Shown here: in pieces, positions 55,441 through 64,000 of the stretch
How positions within the stretch are numbered: position 1 is the stretch's first letter
How the letters are laid out: the number at the start of each line of letters is the position of its first letter
Assembly (NCBI RefSeq): GCF_947494875.1
Contig: NZ_CANLWM010000006.1
Coordinates: 186,001 to 250,000 of the forward strand
DNA: 64,000 bases
Direction of reading: 5' to 3'
Source: an uncultured Williamsia sp.
GTDB taxonomy: Bacteria > Actinomycetota > Actinomycetes > Mycobacteriales > Mycobacteriaceae
Position numbers and translations under genes: made by a program
Notes under the pieces: generated by a model
Database searches by the model: none
Told to the model about the DNA's origin: nothing
What the model saw: only the letters and a program-made list of their open reading frames with translations

Positions 55441-56160
55441 GTGAGAAGGATCGCGCTGACCGGGACCGTCGCGCTGTCGGTACTGACTGCGGCGGCGTGC
55501 AGTTCCGGGACCACGACGTCGACGGCGCAGGGCGGTGCCGCTGCCACCTCGTCGCAGACGTCGTCGAAGCCGTTGTCCGCCTACCTCCTCCAGCAGTCCG
55601 ACATCCCGAGCGGCTACCAGCAGCAACAACTGCCGCCGGGCGCCGCCGACGCGGTCGGCTCCATCACCGCCGCGACGAAGGGTGCCAAGGTGACCCCGAC
55701 GTCGTGCCAGCCCGACCTGTCGGGTTTCGATGCGCAGCAGGCCCTCTCGACCCCGAAGGCCATCTTCGCGAACACCGCGACCGGGGCCGCGATCGTGACG
55801 GCGGTCAGCACCAAGTCGGCCGGCGCCAACGGATCGGTCGAGGACTTCCGCCGGTACAACCTCGGTGACTGCGCGACCCACCAGATCACCACGACGGTCG
55901 GCGCGAACTCCGTCACCGCGACGCAGAAGGCGACGCAGCTGACCGTCGACACCCCGGGCGTCAGCGGGGCGCTGGCCGCCCGCCTCGAGACCACCGCGCA
56001 GGTCCCGGGAGCGCCGGAGCGGACCAGCGAGCAGCTCGTGGCCCTTCTGCCCATCCCCGACGGCGCCGTCCTCGTCAGCGTCAACAACCTCACCGCTCAG
56101 CCCGACGAGGCCGTCTTCCGACAGGTCGTCACCGCCGCGGCGAAGAAGATCAGCGGCTGA
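55441..56160 (+). CDS. Secreted lipoprotein, sensor-domain-like
   Basis: Protein of 239 residues with lipobox LTAAAC after a short signal. A Thr/Ser/Gln-rich linker follows, then a domain starting SAYLLQQSDIPSGYQQQQLP with two Cys (PTSCQPD and LGDCATH) and ending VVTAAAKKISG. The pattern resembles mycobacterial lipoproteins with a PknH-sensor-like extracellular domain, but the match is loose. GTG 55441 has a good Shine-Dalgarno. The 3' end overlaps the convergent membrane gene by 11 nt. Confidence 0.75.
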   Translation: MRRIALTGTVALSVLTAAACSSGTTTSTAQGGAAATSSQTSSKPLSAYLLQQSDIPSGYQQQQLPPGAADAVGSITAATKGAKVTPTSCQPDLSGFDAQQALSTPKAIFANTATGAAIVTAVSTKSAGANGSVEDFRRYNLGDCATHQITTTVGANSVTATQKATQLTVDTPGVSGALAARLETTAQVPGAPERTSEQLVALLPIPDGAVLVSVNNLTAQPDEAVFRQVVTAAAKKISG

Positions 56161-56461
56161 CCATCGCCTGCATCAGCACCAGAGTCGGCACGACGAGAAT
56201 CAGCCCACCGATCACCCGAGCCGTCGCGTTGCCGATCGCCACGCCGACCGCGGCGAACACAACGGTGGCGACCGCGAGGCCTTTCGCGATCGCCACGCCG
56301 CTGTAGTCGGCGGTGTGGGTGCCGCTCTCGAAGTCGCTCGCGAACTCGGTGCTGGAGAGCAGCTCCAGGATGGGGATAGCCGCGAGCAGCGCGCAGAGAA
56401 CCGCGGCGAGTGCGCACGTCAGTCCCAGCTTCTGCCGAGGTGTCAGATCGTCGTTCGTCAT
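56150..56461 (-). CDS. Small membrane protein
   Basis: Protein of 103 residues with three hydrophobic segments (about 13-34, 57-74 and 78-98) and a charged extracytoplasmic loop (EFASDFESGTHTADYSG). No family recognised. Convergent with the lipoprotein gene and divergent from the toxin module. ATG 56461 is the only reasonable start. Confidence 0.65.
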   Translation of the reverse strand: MTNDDLTPRQKLGLTCALAAVLCALLAAIPILELLSSTEFASDFESGTHTADYSGVAIAKGLAVATVVFAAVGVAIGNATARVIGGLILVVPTLVLMQAMVSR

Positions 56462-56554
56462 GGTCGACAGTCCATCGGCTCCGGAGCACGGCGACCAGCG
56501 CGGAACTACTCAGGCGACGCCACATCTGACACCCTGTTCCGGACACGACCGGGG

Positions 56555-56923
56555 GTGACGGTGGATTTCACGCAGGAGCGAGCGGCGTTCCTCGCCGGGT
56601 ACGGCGACCCCGTCTCGCTGCTGACGGCGCTGCGCGAACAGGCGCTGTACGTACCGCTCGACGTCGACGACCAGTTCTTCACGCTCGTCGTCGACGACAT
56701 GCCGTGGAACGTCGCATTCACCACCTGGGAGCGCGCCCAGGACTTCGCCCGAGCGGCTGGTCGCGATCTCGCATCCGTAAACGTGTACGAGGTGACCGGC
56801 GGACCGTTCATCGATACAGTCACCACCGAGGGGCCGGTGCCGACGGGGCTCGTCGTCGACGCGCACCAGGCCGACACGATGGTGTTCCCGCCGGACGCGC
56901 TGACGCCCGGCCCGAGCAACTAG
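56555..56923 (+). CDS. SseB N-terminal-like small protein, first gene of the RHS module
   Basis: Protein of 122 residues. It resembles the SseB N-terminal domain: LLTALREQALYVPLDVDDQF, VAFTTWERAQDFARAAGRDL and GLVVDAHQADTMVFPPDA. Such domains occur with type VII and polymorphic-toxin loci, where they may act as chaperones or accessory factors. GTG 56555 or GTG 56561 are both possible starts. The next gene begins 9 nt after the stop, so the module is probably one transcript. Confidence 0.65.
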   Translation: MTVDFTQERAAFLAGYGDPVSLLTALREQALYVPLDVDDQFFTLVVDDMPWNVAFTTWERAQDFARAAGRDLASVNVYEVTGGPFIDTVTTEGPVPTGLVVDAHQADTMVFPPDALTPGPSN

Positions 56924-56932
56924 GGGGTCGCG

Positions 56933-57523
56933 ATGGGCGTGAACGTACAGCCCGAGGTGCTGCACCAGGCCGCGAAGGGCATCAACGGGGTCATCGACGG
57001 ACTGTCGGGCACACCCGTGATCGGTGCGTACGCGGGACAGACCGGTCGCGGTTTCAACGACCTCGCGCTCTCCGGCGAACAGATGAGCCGCCCCGAGGCC
57101 AAGGCCGCGATGGACGACTTCTGCGAACGCTGGGAGTGGGGAATGCGCGCGCTGGTGCAGACCGCCAACGACATCGCCCATCACCTGAACCTCGGCGCCG
57201 GCATGTACGAGAACCAGGAGAAGTACAACGCCGACGCCTTGAGAGACTTCGCCAACGACCTTGTCGGCGACCCGAGCCTGCAGAAGGAGAGCGTCCGCGA
57301 CGGCGACGGGAACATCGTCGTGAAGGGCACCGACGACATGTCCGCCGGCGAACTGGTCGACTACAACCGCGACCGTCTCACCCACCCCGACGTGTCGGCC
57401 GAGTCCTTCGCGGCGGTGAAGGACGACGTCGAGAACAACCTGAAGTCCGCCGCCGGCGACATCCCGCAGGCCCTCGGCAACGTCAGCGCCGTCGGCACCG
57501 CGAACGCACTGTCCGGCGGGTAG
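56933..57523 (+). CDS. WXG100-like helical protein, second gene of the RHS module
   Basis: Protein of 196 residues, helical, no signal peptide. The N-half contains VQPEVLHQAAKGINGVIDGL, then MDDFCERWEWGMRALVQTAN and DIAHHLNLGAGMYENQEKYN. The W-E-W-G turn and flanking helices fit WXG100-like ESX partners. The C-half is Asp/Asn-rich and may contact the giant toxin. It starts 9 nt after the SseB-like gene and ends 3 nt before the RHS toxin gene, so it is probably its partner or chaperone for type VII export. Confidence 0.72.
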   Translation: MGVNVQPEVLHQAAKGINGVIDGLSGTPVIGAYAGQTGRGFNDLALSGEQMSRPEAKAAMDDFCERWEWGMRALVQTANDIAHHLNLGAGMYENQEKYNADALRDFANDLVGDPSLQKESVRDGDGNIVVKGTDDMSAGELVDYNRDRLTHPDVSAESFAAVKDDVENNLKSAAGDIPQALGNVSAVGTANALSGG

Positions 57524-57526
57524 CCG

Positions 57527-60500
57527 GTGGGCTGGTTCGACGATGTCGTCGACACAGGTGAGGGCCTCCTCGACTCCGGCGAAAAGTTCCTTGGCAAGGC
57601 AGTCGACAAGGGAACCGATCTCGTCGGCGACGGCCTGCGCGCAGTCGGTCTGGACGGTGCCGCCGATGCAGTCGAAGACTTCGGTGATTCTGTCGCCGAC
57701 CAGCTCGGCGCCACCCCCGAAGAGAAGTCGCTCGACGAGACCGACGATCCGAAGGAACTCGTCCACGGTGACCCGGGCGCGCTACGCGACCGCGCCTCGT
57801 CGCTGAGCACCATGGCCGGCTCGCTGAACGACGGCGGATCGGGGCTGCGCGGGATCTCAGTCGGCGACTGGACCGGTGAGGCCGCCGACGGATACCACGC
57901 GAAGACGTCTGCGGAGTTCCCCAAATGGTTCACCGCATCCGACGCGTGCGACGCAGCGTCCGGGGCGCTCACGTCACTTGCGGGCGCGGTGGAGTCCGCC
58001 CAACAGCAGGCGGCCGAGGCCGTACGGCTGTGGAAAGAGGCCCAGCGACAACACGATGCATGGCTCGCCGACGTCAACCGTCGCACCGACGCCTACAACG
58101 CGGCGGCGGATGCATACAACGCGGGCGCCACCGATGTGAAGCCGACCATGCCGACGTTCGGCCCCGACCCCGGTCCCGCGCTGAAACAGCAGGCGAACGA
58201 CGTCCTGAAACGAGCTCGGACACAACGCAATGCAGCCGCCTCCGACGCTGCCGGGGCGCTGCACGGTGCTGCCGGTGAGGCGCCGCCGCTGCCTGCCGCC
58301 GGCGACAGGCTGCTCGATTCGATCGGCGACTACGGCCAGGCCTTCGACATCGCCAAGGACCACTTCGCCATGGGATTCGCCGGCGTCGCCACCGACACGG
58401 TCAAGATGGTCCGCACGGTCAACCCGTTCGACGCGTACAACCAGGCGCACCCCGCCGAATACCTCAAGAACTCGACGCAGCTCGGCGCTGGACTCGTCCA
58501 CGCCGCCGCGAATCCCGAAGAGCTCGTGAAGGGCTTCGTCGGCACGGGTTGGAGCAAGGATCCCGCGCAGGCGTCGGGCGCGTTGACCGCCAACATCATG
58601 TCTCTCGTCGCGCCCGGGCCGAAGGGCGCCGGCGCACTGTCGGGGGCGGGTCGTGTCGCCGGTGCCGCCGGTCGTGACGCCGCGTCCGCGGCTTCCGGCG
58701 CCGCTCGGTCCGCGGCGAGTGCGGGCACCCGCGATGCGGCCGCTGCAGCGGGCCGGGGCCTGTCCGACGTCAAGGCGCCGGTGACCAAGATCGGTGACTC
58801 GGTCGCCGGCGACACCCGTGCAGCTACACCGTCGGCCGGTGCGCCGCGGTCTGACGGTCCCGTCGCCGCCCGTCAGGACACGGCGGCTGCGCCGGCGAAA
58901 CCGGAACCCACCACGCAGCCCGTCTCTCATCGAGCCGATTCCGATACGCCCGCGTCGGGCGATCCTCCCCTGTCGAAGCCGGACGCCGACGCCCAACCAG
59001 GACACGGGGACCACCCATCGTCCGACACCACGCCCGGCACACAACCGAAGCCCGAGCCGGACCAGCCAAGGCCGCCCGACAACGGTGACACCCCGGCTCC
59101 CGACCGCGACAGCCAGCAGGGCCGCGACGACACGAACCAGCCCGTCCGCGAACAGGATCCGTCAGCCGGCCGTGATCCGGACACGACTGCGAACCACCCG
59201 GCAGACGATCCGACACCCCCGCGATCCGACGACCCGTCGTCTCCGCGGGACGGCGACACGCCGCAAGTGCGGGACCACGACCCGTCGACACCGCGCGATC
59301 CTGAAACGCCGCAACTGCGCGATCACGACCCGGCGCCCGATCGGACACCAGAACCCTCGGCTCGACCCGACAACCCCGACGGCCGCGCGCCCGTCGACCA
59401 CGGTGGTCCCGCCCCTGACAGACCGGCTGACCCCGGTGCCACTCACCCCTCGGCGGCGGAGAAGGCGGACCCCCCGCCCGTTGCGTCGACGACGCCGGCC
59501 GCGGCCCACACGCCGACCGCACCGGCGCATTCGCCACATCTCGCGGACACCAAACCCGTCGAGACGCGCCCGGTTGGCGACGCTCCGCGGGTCGATTCAC
59601 CCCGTGTCGACCAGCCCTCCCCGGCAACCCCGTCGACGACGACGGCGGCGCCGCGAGGCGACATGTCCGGTCGTCCGTTCGACAGCGGTATGGCGTCGCG
59701 TCCCCTGGGGTCGGAGCCCATCGGACAGCCGCCCGGCCGACTGGGCGATGCGCCTCCGACTGGTCACCCGGCGCCCGGGCACGGCCGGTCGGACTCCACC
59801 CCGCCTGCGGCAGTTGCCACCAAGCCTCTCGACACCACCGAGACCGCACCGGCGCGAACCGATCCGGGAGCGCCGACAAAGGAGGCATCGGCCGGGTCGG
59901 GAGACCGCGGGGTTGGGCAGAACGATCATCAGGTGTTCGACCCGAAGGAGACGCTGACCCCGAACGGTCAACTGGACCGGGACAACCCGAACGCGTCCGT
60001 CGACCGAGAACTGTGCCCCAGAGCCGGCGAGCCTGTCGATGTCGCCACCGGTGAGTACTTTCTCCCCGCAACAGATGTCGACCTACCGGGGATCCTGCCG
60101 CTGACACTGGTGCGCACACACCGGTCGAACTTCCGTGGCGGGCAGTGGTTCGGCCTGTCGTGGACCAGCACTCTCGACAGCCGACTTCTCGTCGACGCCG
60201 ACGGCGTGACCACCGTCGACCCCGACGGCGTCGTCCTGCGCTTCCCGCCTGTCGACGGTGACGACGTCGTCGTGGCCGAACGCGGTGCGCTGTTTACCCT
60301 GCAACGCACCCCCGTCGGCGGATACGTCCTGACCGACGGAACGGGCGACCGGCATCACTGGTTCGACCCGAAGCCCCAGCTGGCCGGTGCCGACGTCGCC
60401 GCGGGTGCATACACGCTCAGTGCCATCACCGACCGCAACCGCAACCGGATCCTGTTCGGCTACAGCGACAAAGGTGTCCCGGTCAGCGTCGAGCACTCCG

Positions 60501-63500
60501 GCGGCTACCGGATCGCCATCGACACCGTCGGCGGCCGCGTGGTCCGGTACCGCGCGATCACCCTCGACGCGGACGGCGTCACCTCCACCACTCTGCGCGA
60601 GTTCGGCTACACCGACGGCGATCTCACGTCGAGCACCACCGCAGTCGGCGCCACCACGCGATTCACCTACGACGACCACCGCATCGTCGGCTGGGTCGAC
60701 TCCATCGGCCAGACCTACGAGAACGTCTACGACCCCGATGGCCGGGTCGTCTTCCAGACCGGCACCGACGGCATCTGGGCGAGCCGCTTCGACTACCGCG
60801 ACCTCCCCGACGGGACCGGCAGCGTCACCGCGGTGACCGACGCGCTTGGCGCGACCACCTTCTACGCCATCGACGTCGACGGCCGCCCACAGCGGGTCGC
60901 CGACCCGATGGGCCGCGAAACCGTCACCCGCTGGGACGTCCGGCGCAACCCGATCAGCACGACGGACCCGGCGGGGAACACCACGACGTTCGACCACGAC
61001 GAGAACGGTGACCTCGTTCGCGTCGTCGGACCGACAGGATCGACGACCGTCGCCTCCTACGCCCAGCCCGGCCGGCCGTCGCGTATCGCGCGCACCGACG
61101 GGTCGGTCGAGACGGTCGGTTACGACGACCGGGGGAACCCCGTCGAGTACACCGACGCCAGCGGTGCGACCCGCCTGCTCGAGCGGTCACTCAATGGTGC
61201 CGTCACCGGGCAGACCGATCCCGATGGGCGACGCGTCACCGTCTTAACGGACACCGCTGGGCTCCCTGTTCGCGTGGAGGACGCGCAGGGCCACGCGACG
61301 GCCGTCGACTACGACGCCTTCGGTCGCCCCGTGCGGATCACCGCACCCGATGGCGCCGTCACGACGCGGAGCTACGACCTCGAGGGACGGCTCGTCGCCG
61401 AGACCGCGCCGGATGGTGGCATCCAACGATGGACCTACGACGGCGAGGGCAACCGTGTCGCGCACGTCGATGCCGTCGGTGCCGAGACCCGCTGGGAGTA
61501 CGGCTACTACGACCTCCCGGTCGCTCGTATCGAACCCGACGGAACACGTACCGCGTTCGAGTACGACCGGGCGCGTCGGCTCGCCGGCGTCGTCAACGCA
61601 CTCGGGGATCGCTGGATCTACGAGTACCACCCGGATGGACGTGTTGCTCGCGAGGTCGACTTCTCCGGCGCCGAGACCACATTCGGCTACGACGAGGTCG
61701 GTCGACTCGCGTGGAAGCAGAACGGTGCCGGCCAGCGCATCGACTACCGCTACGACGCCGCCGGGTCACTCGTCGAGGAGCGGTCGGGCGACGAGGTGGT
61801 CACCTACGAGCGCGATCGGGTCGGCCGGATGGTCTCGGCGCAGAACACTTTCGGTCGTGTGGAGTTCGGTCGCGATGCAGTCGGACGAATGGTGTCGGAG
61901 TCGTGGAACGCTGCCGCTGTGTTGTCCGCGTGGAGCGCCGGCGGTGACTTGGGGCGCCGGTCGATGCCGGGTGGATCCACGGTCACCTACGGGTACGACC
62001 CCCGCGGTGCGCTCGCGAGCGTCGACATCGACGACCGCTCCATCGAGCTGACAGTGGATGCGGTCGGCCGTGAGACCCGCCGCGCGTTCGGGACCGTCGC
62101 GATCGACTCCGCCTGGGACAGCGTCGGGCGGCTGCGTCGTCGTGCCGTCGTCGACGGCCTCGCCGACGCCGGGCGGCTCAACCTGGCACTCGGCCCGTCC
62201 GCCTTGTCTGAGAATGTCCGCGCCGCCAGCGACTTCACCTATCGCGCCGACGGCGCACTGCTCGAGGTCGTGAGGGAGGGACCCGCGACTGAGAGTCTTG
62301 CTCCGGCTGCACGCTTCGGTCTCGACGGCGCGGGGCGTGTCCACACGGTCACCGACCCGGCCGGCCAGGTCCGCGAGTCCTTCACCTACGACGCGAACCA
62401 CAACATTGCCCGGGCTGGTTCGCCTGACGGGGAGTCGGGGTGGGAGTACCGGAATGGCCGACTTGTCGATGACGGCCGCAGCACCTACGGCTACGACGGC
62501 GCAGGTCGCGTCGTCCAGGTCGTCCGGCGGCGGCTCAGTCGGAAACCGGATGTGTGGCGATACGGCTGGGATGCGTGGGACCGACTGAGGTGGGTGATCG
62601 ATCCGTCTGGCCGTCGGTGGGAGTACGAGTACGACCCGCTCGGTCGCCGCACGGCCAAGATCGCCGACGACGGGTCGCGTGTTCTGTTCCGCTGGTCGGG
62701 AACCCAGCTCGTCGAGCAACTCGACGCATCGACTGGCGAACTCACCTCATGGGTGTACGCGCCGGGTGGTCTCACCCCGGTGGCGCAGGTGTCCGGCCCA
62801 GTGGCGTCTCGCGAAACCGGCGGTCTCCTCAACCTCGCCGGGGCAGATGGAGACGCTGCGCCTCTCACGCAGTCGGAGGTCGACCGTCGGTTCTTCGCGA
62901 TCGTCAGCGACCAGATCGGTATGCCCGTCGGGCTCCTGGATCCCGACTCAGGTGAGATGGCCGGCCGCGCCACCACCACTCTGTGGGGACAGGCCACCTG
63001 GACCGGCGAATCGACGCCCATCCGCTTTCCAGGCCAGTACGCCGACGACGAATCCGGGTTGGTCTACAACCTCTTCCGCTACTACCACCCGGGCTCGGGC
63101 CGATATCTGACGCCAGATCCTCTCGGTCTTGCTCCGGCCCCCAATCCCTATGCGTATCCGACCAACCCGACGACCACAGCCGATCCGTTTGGTCTGATGC
63201 CCGATGGCTGTAAGCAAGACTTCCCCGGCGGGTCGCTGGAAGCACACGAGAATGCAGGCGGACACACCATCGAGAAGCACGTGGGAAAGTCTGATGACTA
63301 TCTGCGCAACCGCCTCGGGACCTCCGGAGTTCAGGCGGCGTCGACCTTTTCGGATCTCGCTACCGCGGAGAGGGCGATAGCGAAGTTGCTCGGCGACAGG
63401 TCCGGGGACATCGGTTCGTGGTTGAACGGCGCGCGACGGCGTCTCGTCCTCACCGGCGATGTCGGCGACATCGTGGGAAGAGTGCTCGAGCGTGGTGTCC

Positions 63501-63601
63501 CCAGTCCGTCGGCGGCTTCCGCGATCCGTGTCGTGCTTGATCGCGGCGGTCCAGAGAATCTCGCGTACCTCATCAGAACCGCCTTCCCCGTATTGGAGTG
63601 A
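57527..63601 (+). CDS. Giant RHS polymorphic toxin with WXG100-like N-terminus and RNase A-like C-terminal toxin
   Basis: Protein of 2024 residues. Residues about 1-60 begin with GWFDDVVDTGEGLLDSGEKF. A helical WXG100-type segment at 80-180 carries ISVGDWTGEAADGYHAKTSA. A Pro/Asp-rich linker spans about 400-825, and a DUF6531-type start at about 830 (GEPVDVATGEYFLPATDVDL). YD/RHS repeats run to about 1840. The core ends with YYHPGSGRYLTPDPLGLAP and TTTADPFGL near 1890, after which the toxin begins. The last 130 residues match the bacterial RNase A-like (CdiA-CT) domain: AHENAGGHTIEKHVGK, STFSDLATAERAIAKLLG, IGSWLNGARR, and YLIRTAFPVLE. It probably degrades RNA in rival cells after type VII delivery. 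GTG 57527 is used. Confidence 0.88.
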   Translation: MGWFDDVVDTGEGLLDSGEKFLGKAVDKGTDLVGDGLRAVGLDGAADAVEDFGDSVADQLGATPEEKSLDETDDPKELVHGDPGALRDRASSLSTMAGSLNDGGSGLRGISVGDWTGEAADGYHAKTSAEFPKWFTASDACDAASGALTSLAGAVESAQQQAAEAVRLWKEAQRQHDAWLADVNRRTDAYNAAADAYNAGATDVKPTMPTFGPDPGPALKQQANDVLKRARTQRNAAASDAAGALHGAAGEAPPLPAAGDRLLDSIGDYGQAFDIAKDHFAMGFAGVATDTVKMVRTVNPFDAYNQAHPAEYLKNSTQLGAGLVHAAANPEELVKGFVGTGWSKDPAQASGALTANIMSLVAPGPKGAGALSGAGRVAGAAGRDAASAASGAARSAASAGTRDAAAAAGRGLSDVKAPVTKIGDSVAGDTRAATPSAGAPRSDGPVAARQDTAAAPAKPEPTTQPVSHRADSDTPASGDPPLSKPDADAQPGHGDHPSSDTTPGTQPKPEPDQPRPPDNGDTPAPDRDSQQGRDDTNQPVREQDPSAGRDPDTTANHPADDPTPPRSDDPSSPRDGDTPQVRDHDPSTPRDPETPQLRDHDPAPDRTPEPSARPDNPDGRAPVDHGGPAPDRPADPGATHPSAAEKADPPPVASTTPAAAHTPTAPAHSPHLADTKPVETRPVGDAPRVDSPRVDQPSPATPSTTTAAPRGDMSGRPFDSGMASRPLGSEPIGQPPGRLGDAPPTGHPAPGHGRSDSTPPAAVATKPLDTTETAPARTDPGAPTKEASAGSGDRGVGQNDHQVFDPKETLTPNGQLDRDNPNASVDRELCPRAGEPVDVATGEYFLPATDVDLPGILPLTLVRTHRSNFRGGQWFGLSWTSTLDSRLLVDADGVTTVDPDGVVLRFPPVDGDDVVVAERGALFTLQRTPVGGYVLTDGTGDRHHWFDPKPQLAGADVAAGAYTLSAITDRNRNRILFGYSDKGVPVSVEHSGGYRIAIDTVGGRVVRYRAITLDADGVTSTTLREFGYTDGDLTSSTTAVGATTRFTYDDHRIVGWVDSIGQTYENVYDPDGRVVFQTGTDGIWASRFDYRDLPDGTGSVTAVTDALGATTFYAIDVDGRPQRVADPMGRETVTRWDVRRNPISTTDPAGNTTTFDHDENGDLVRVVGPTGSTTVASYAQPGRPSRIARTDGSVETVGYDDRGNPVEYTDASGATRLLERSLNGAVTGQTDPDGRRVTVLTDTAGLPVRVEDAQGHATAVDYDAFGRPVRITAPDGAVTTRSYDLEGRLVAETAPDGGIQRWTYDGEGNRVAHVDAVGAETRWEYGYYDLPVARIEPDGTRTAFEYDRARRLAGVVNALGDRWIYEYHPDGRVAREVDFSGAETTFGYDEVGRLAWKQNGAGQRIDYRYDAAGSLVEERSGDEVVTYERDRVGRMVSAQNTFGRVEFGRDAVGRMVSESWNAAAVLSAWSAGGDLGRRSMPGGSTVTYGYDPRGALASVDIDDRSIELTVDAVGRETRRAFGTVAIDSAWDSVGRLRRRAVVDGLADAGRLNLALGPSALSENVRAASDFTYRADGALLEVVREGPATESLAPAARFGLDGAGRVHTVTDPAGQVRESFTYDANHNIARAGSPDGESGWEYRNGRLVDDGRSTYGYDGAGRVVQVVRRRLSRKPDVWRYGWDAWDRLRWVIDPSGRRWEYEYDPLGRRTAKIADDGSRVLFRWSGTQLVEQLDASTGELTSWVYAPGGLTPVAQVSGPVASRETGGLLNLAGADGDAAPLTQSEVDRRFFAIVSDQIGMPVGLLDPDSGEMAGRATTTLWGQATWTGESTPIRFPGQYADDESGLVYNLFRYYHPGSGRYLTPDPLGLAPAPNPYAYPTNPTTTADPFGLMPDGCKQDFPGGSLEAHENAGGHTIEKHVGKSDDYLRNRLGTSGVQAASTFSDLATAERAIAKLLGDRSGDIGSWLNGARRRLVLTGDVGDIVGRVLERGVPSPSAASAIRVVLDRGGPENLAYLIRTAFPVLE

Positions 63602-63603
63602 CC

Positions 63604-63936
63604 ATGAATTATCTCGAGACGCTTGTGCGGGACTATTACCACCAGGACTACGAGATGGATGGTGGAAGGTGGGGCGCCCTGGATGTGTTCATAGACAACT
63701 TCGGGGGCTCTGAGGCCGCAGTCGCGCTGATTCGTGAGATCGATCGGCTATTTGAGGCATCGGGCTCGGACGATGACCGCGTGTCAGATCATATCGCCAA
63801 GCTTGGTATCCAGATCATGCCGAGCGCTTCGGAAAAGAATTACGCTGGTTGGCTGCGCCAAGTTCGGGCACGAGCCGAGAACATGCTGCTCGCGCAGCCG
63901 GGCGGCCGGCGAGAGGACCGCGATGACGCGGAGTGA
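63604..63936 (+). CDS. CdiI-type immunity protein for the RHS RNase toxin
   Basis: Protein of 110 residues. It begins MNYLETLVRDYYHQDYEMDG, close to the CdiI immunity family paired with CdiA RNase A-like toxins, followed by WGALDVFIDNFGG, a helix IREIDRLFEA, and AKLGIQIMPSASEKNYAGWL. It should bind and block the adjacent toxin. ATG 63604 starts 2 nt after the toxin stop; the in-frame GTG 63598 overlaps it. GC content is visibly lower than in the rest of the window, consistent with recent acquisition of the toxin-tip and immunity cassette. Confidence 0.82.
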   Translation: MNYLETLVRDYYHQDYEMDGGRWGALDVFIDNFGGSEAAVALIREIDRLFEASGSDDDRVSDHIAKLGIQIMPSASEKNYAGWLRQVRARAENMLLAQPGGRREDRDDAE

Positions 63937-64000
63937 GGGCGGCCCGACCAGAATGAGTGCCGTCTTTCACGAGGCGCACTCCGAGACACGGTCGAGTTTC
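63923..64000 (+). CDS. Possible start of another gene, cut by the window edge
   Basis: An ATG at 63923, overlapping the end of the immunity gene by 14 nt, opens a frame through the window edge (26 codons; MTRSEGGPTRMSAVFHEAHS and on). It may be a next immunity or orphan toxin fragment. The stretch is too short to judge. Confidence 0.3.
   Translation, partial: MTRSEGGPTRMSAVFHEAHSETRSSF

Overview
The window is very GC-rich and densely coded, with many GTG starts and many 1-4 nt gene overlaps. Marker families point to a mycolic-acid actinobacterium of the order Mycobacteriales. These are a DUF222/HNH (13E12-type) gene with an actinobacterial SOS box, LGFP repeats, an EchA6-like protein near an AccD3-like carboxyltransferase, an F420-dependent Ddn-type reductase, WXG100-like proteins and leaderless promoters of the TANNNT type. 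Gordonia, Williamsia or a close relative is my inference; no rRNA or other decisive marker is present. I see no tRNA, rRNA, insertion sequence or CRISPR array.

Layout. 1-2.4 kb: a minus-strand operon of a small XRE regulator, a membrane protein and a NatA/NatB-like ABC exporter that runs off the left edge. 2.5-12.8 kb: HxlR regulator, thiolase, flavoprotein, SOS-controlled HNH protein, GNAT, EchA6-like protein, ferredoxin-like protein, NCS1 permease, AccD3-like carboxyltransferase and an LGFP secreted protein. 12.9-16.6 kb: a heterodimeric ABC exporter preceded by a proline-rich leader ORF. 16.6-28.4 kb: a beta-propeller protein, orphan ParA, carotenoid oxygenase, epimerase, Ddn-like reductase, NCS2 permease, thioesterase and a sulfate importer without its ATPase. 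28.4-36.2 kb: a WXG100-like protein with a DUF1023 hydrolase, two paralogous TY-Chap-like proteins, small secreted proteins, an MFS pump with its MarR regulator and a GlsB-type membrane protein. 36.4-46.7 kb: hydrolases, DoxX, a 2OG-Fe(II) oxygenase, HAD, aldo/keto reductase, a photolyase-like protein and a kynureninase/kynurenine formamidase pair, interrupted by three intergenic arrays of one 21-22 bp tandem repeat. 46.7-51 kb: an SNF2 helicase, GNAT and a hypothetical protein. 51.3-55 kb: a five-gene SipW/TasA-like surface-protein operon. 55-64 kb: VOC protein, lipoprotein, then an SseB-like/WXG100-like/RHS toxin/CdiI immunity module.

The strongest candidates for something undescribed are four. 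(1) A photolyase/cryptochrome homologue at 43.3-44.5 kb appears circularly permuted: its FAD domain comes first and its Rossmann antenna domain last. (2) The surface-protein operon has two SipW-type signal peptidases, one of them fused to what looks like its own substrate. (3) The 22-bp repeat family is confined to gene 3' ends. (4) The RHS toxin carries a C-terminal RNase A-like domain, a WXG100-like N-terminus and an adjacent immunity gene.
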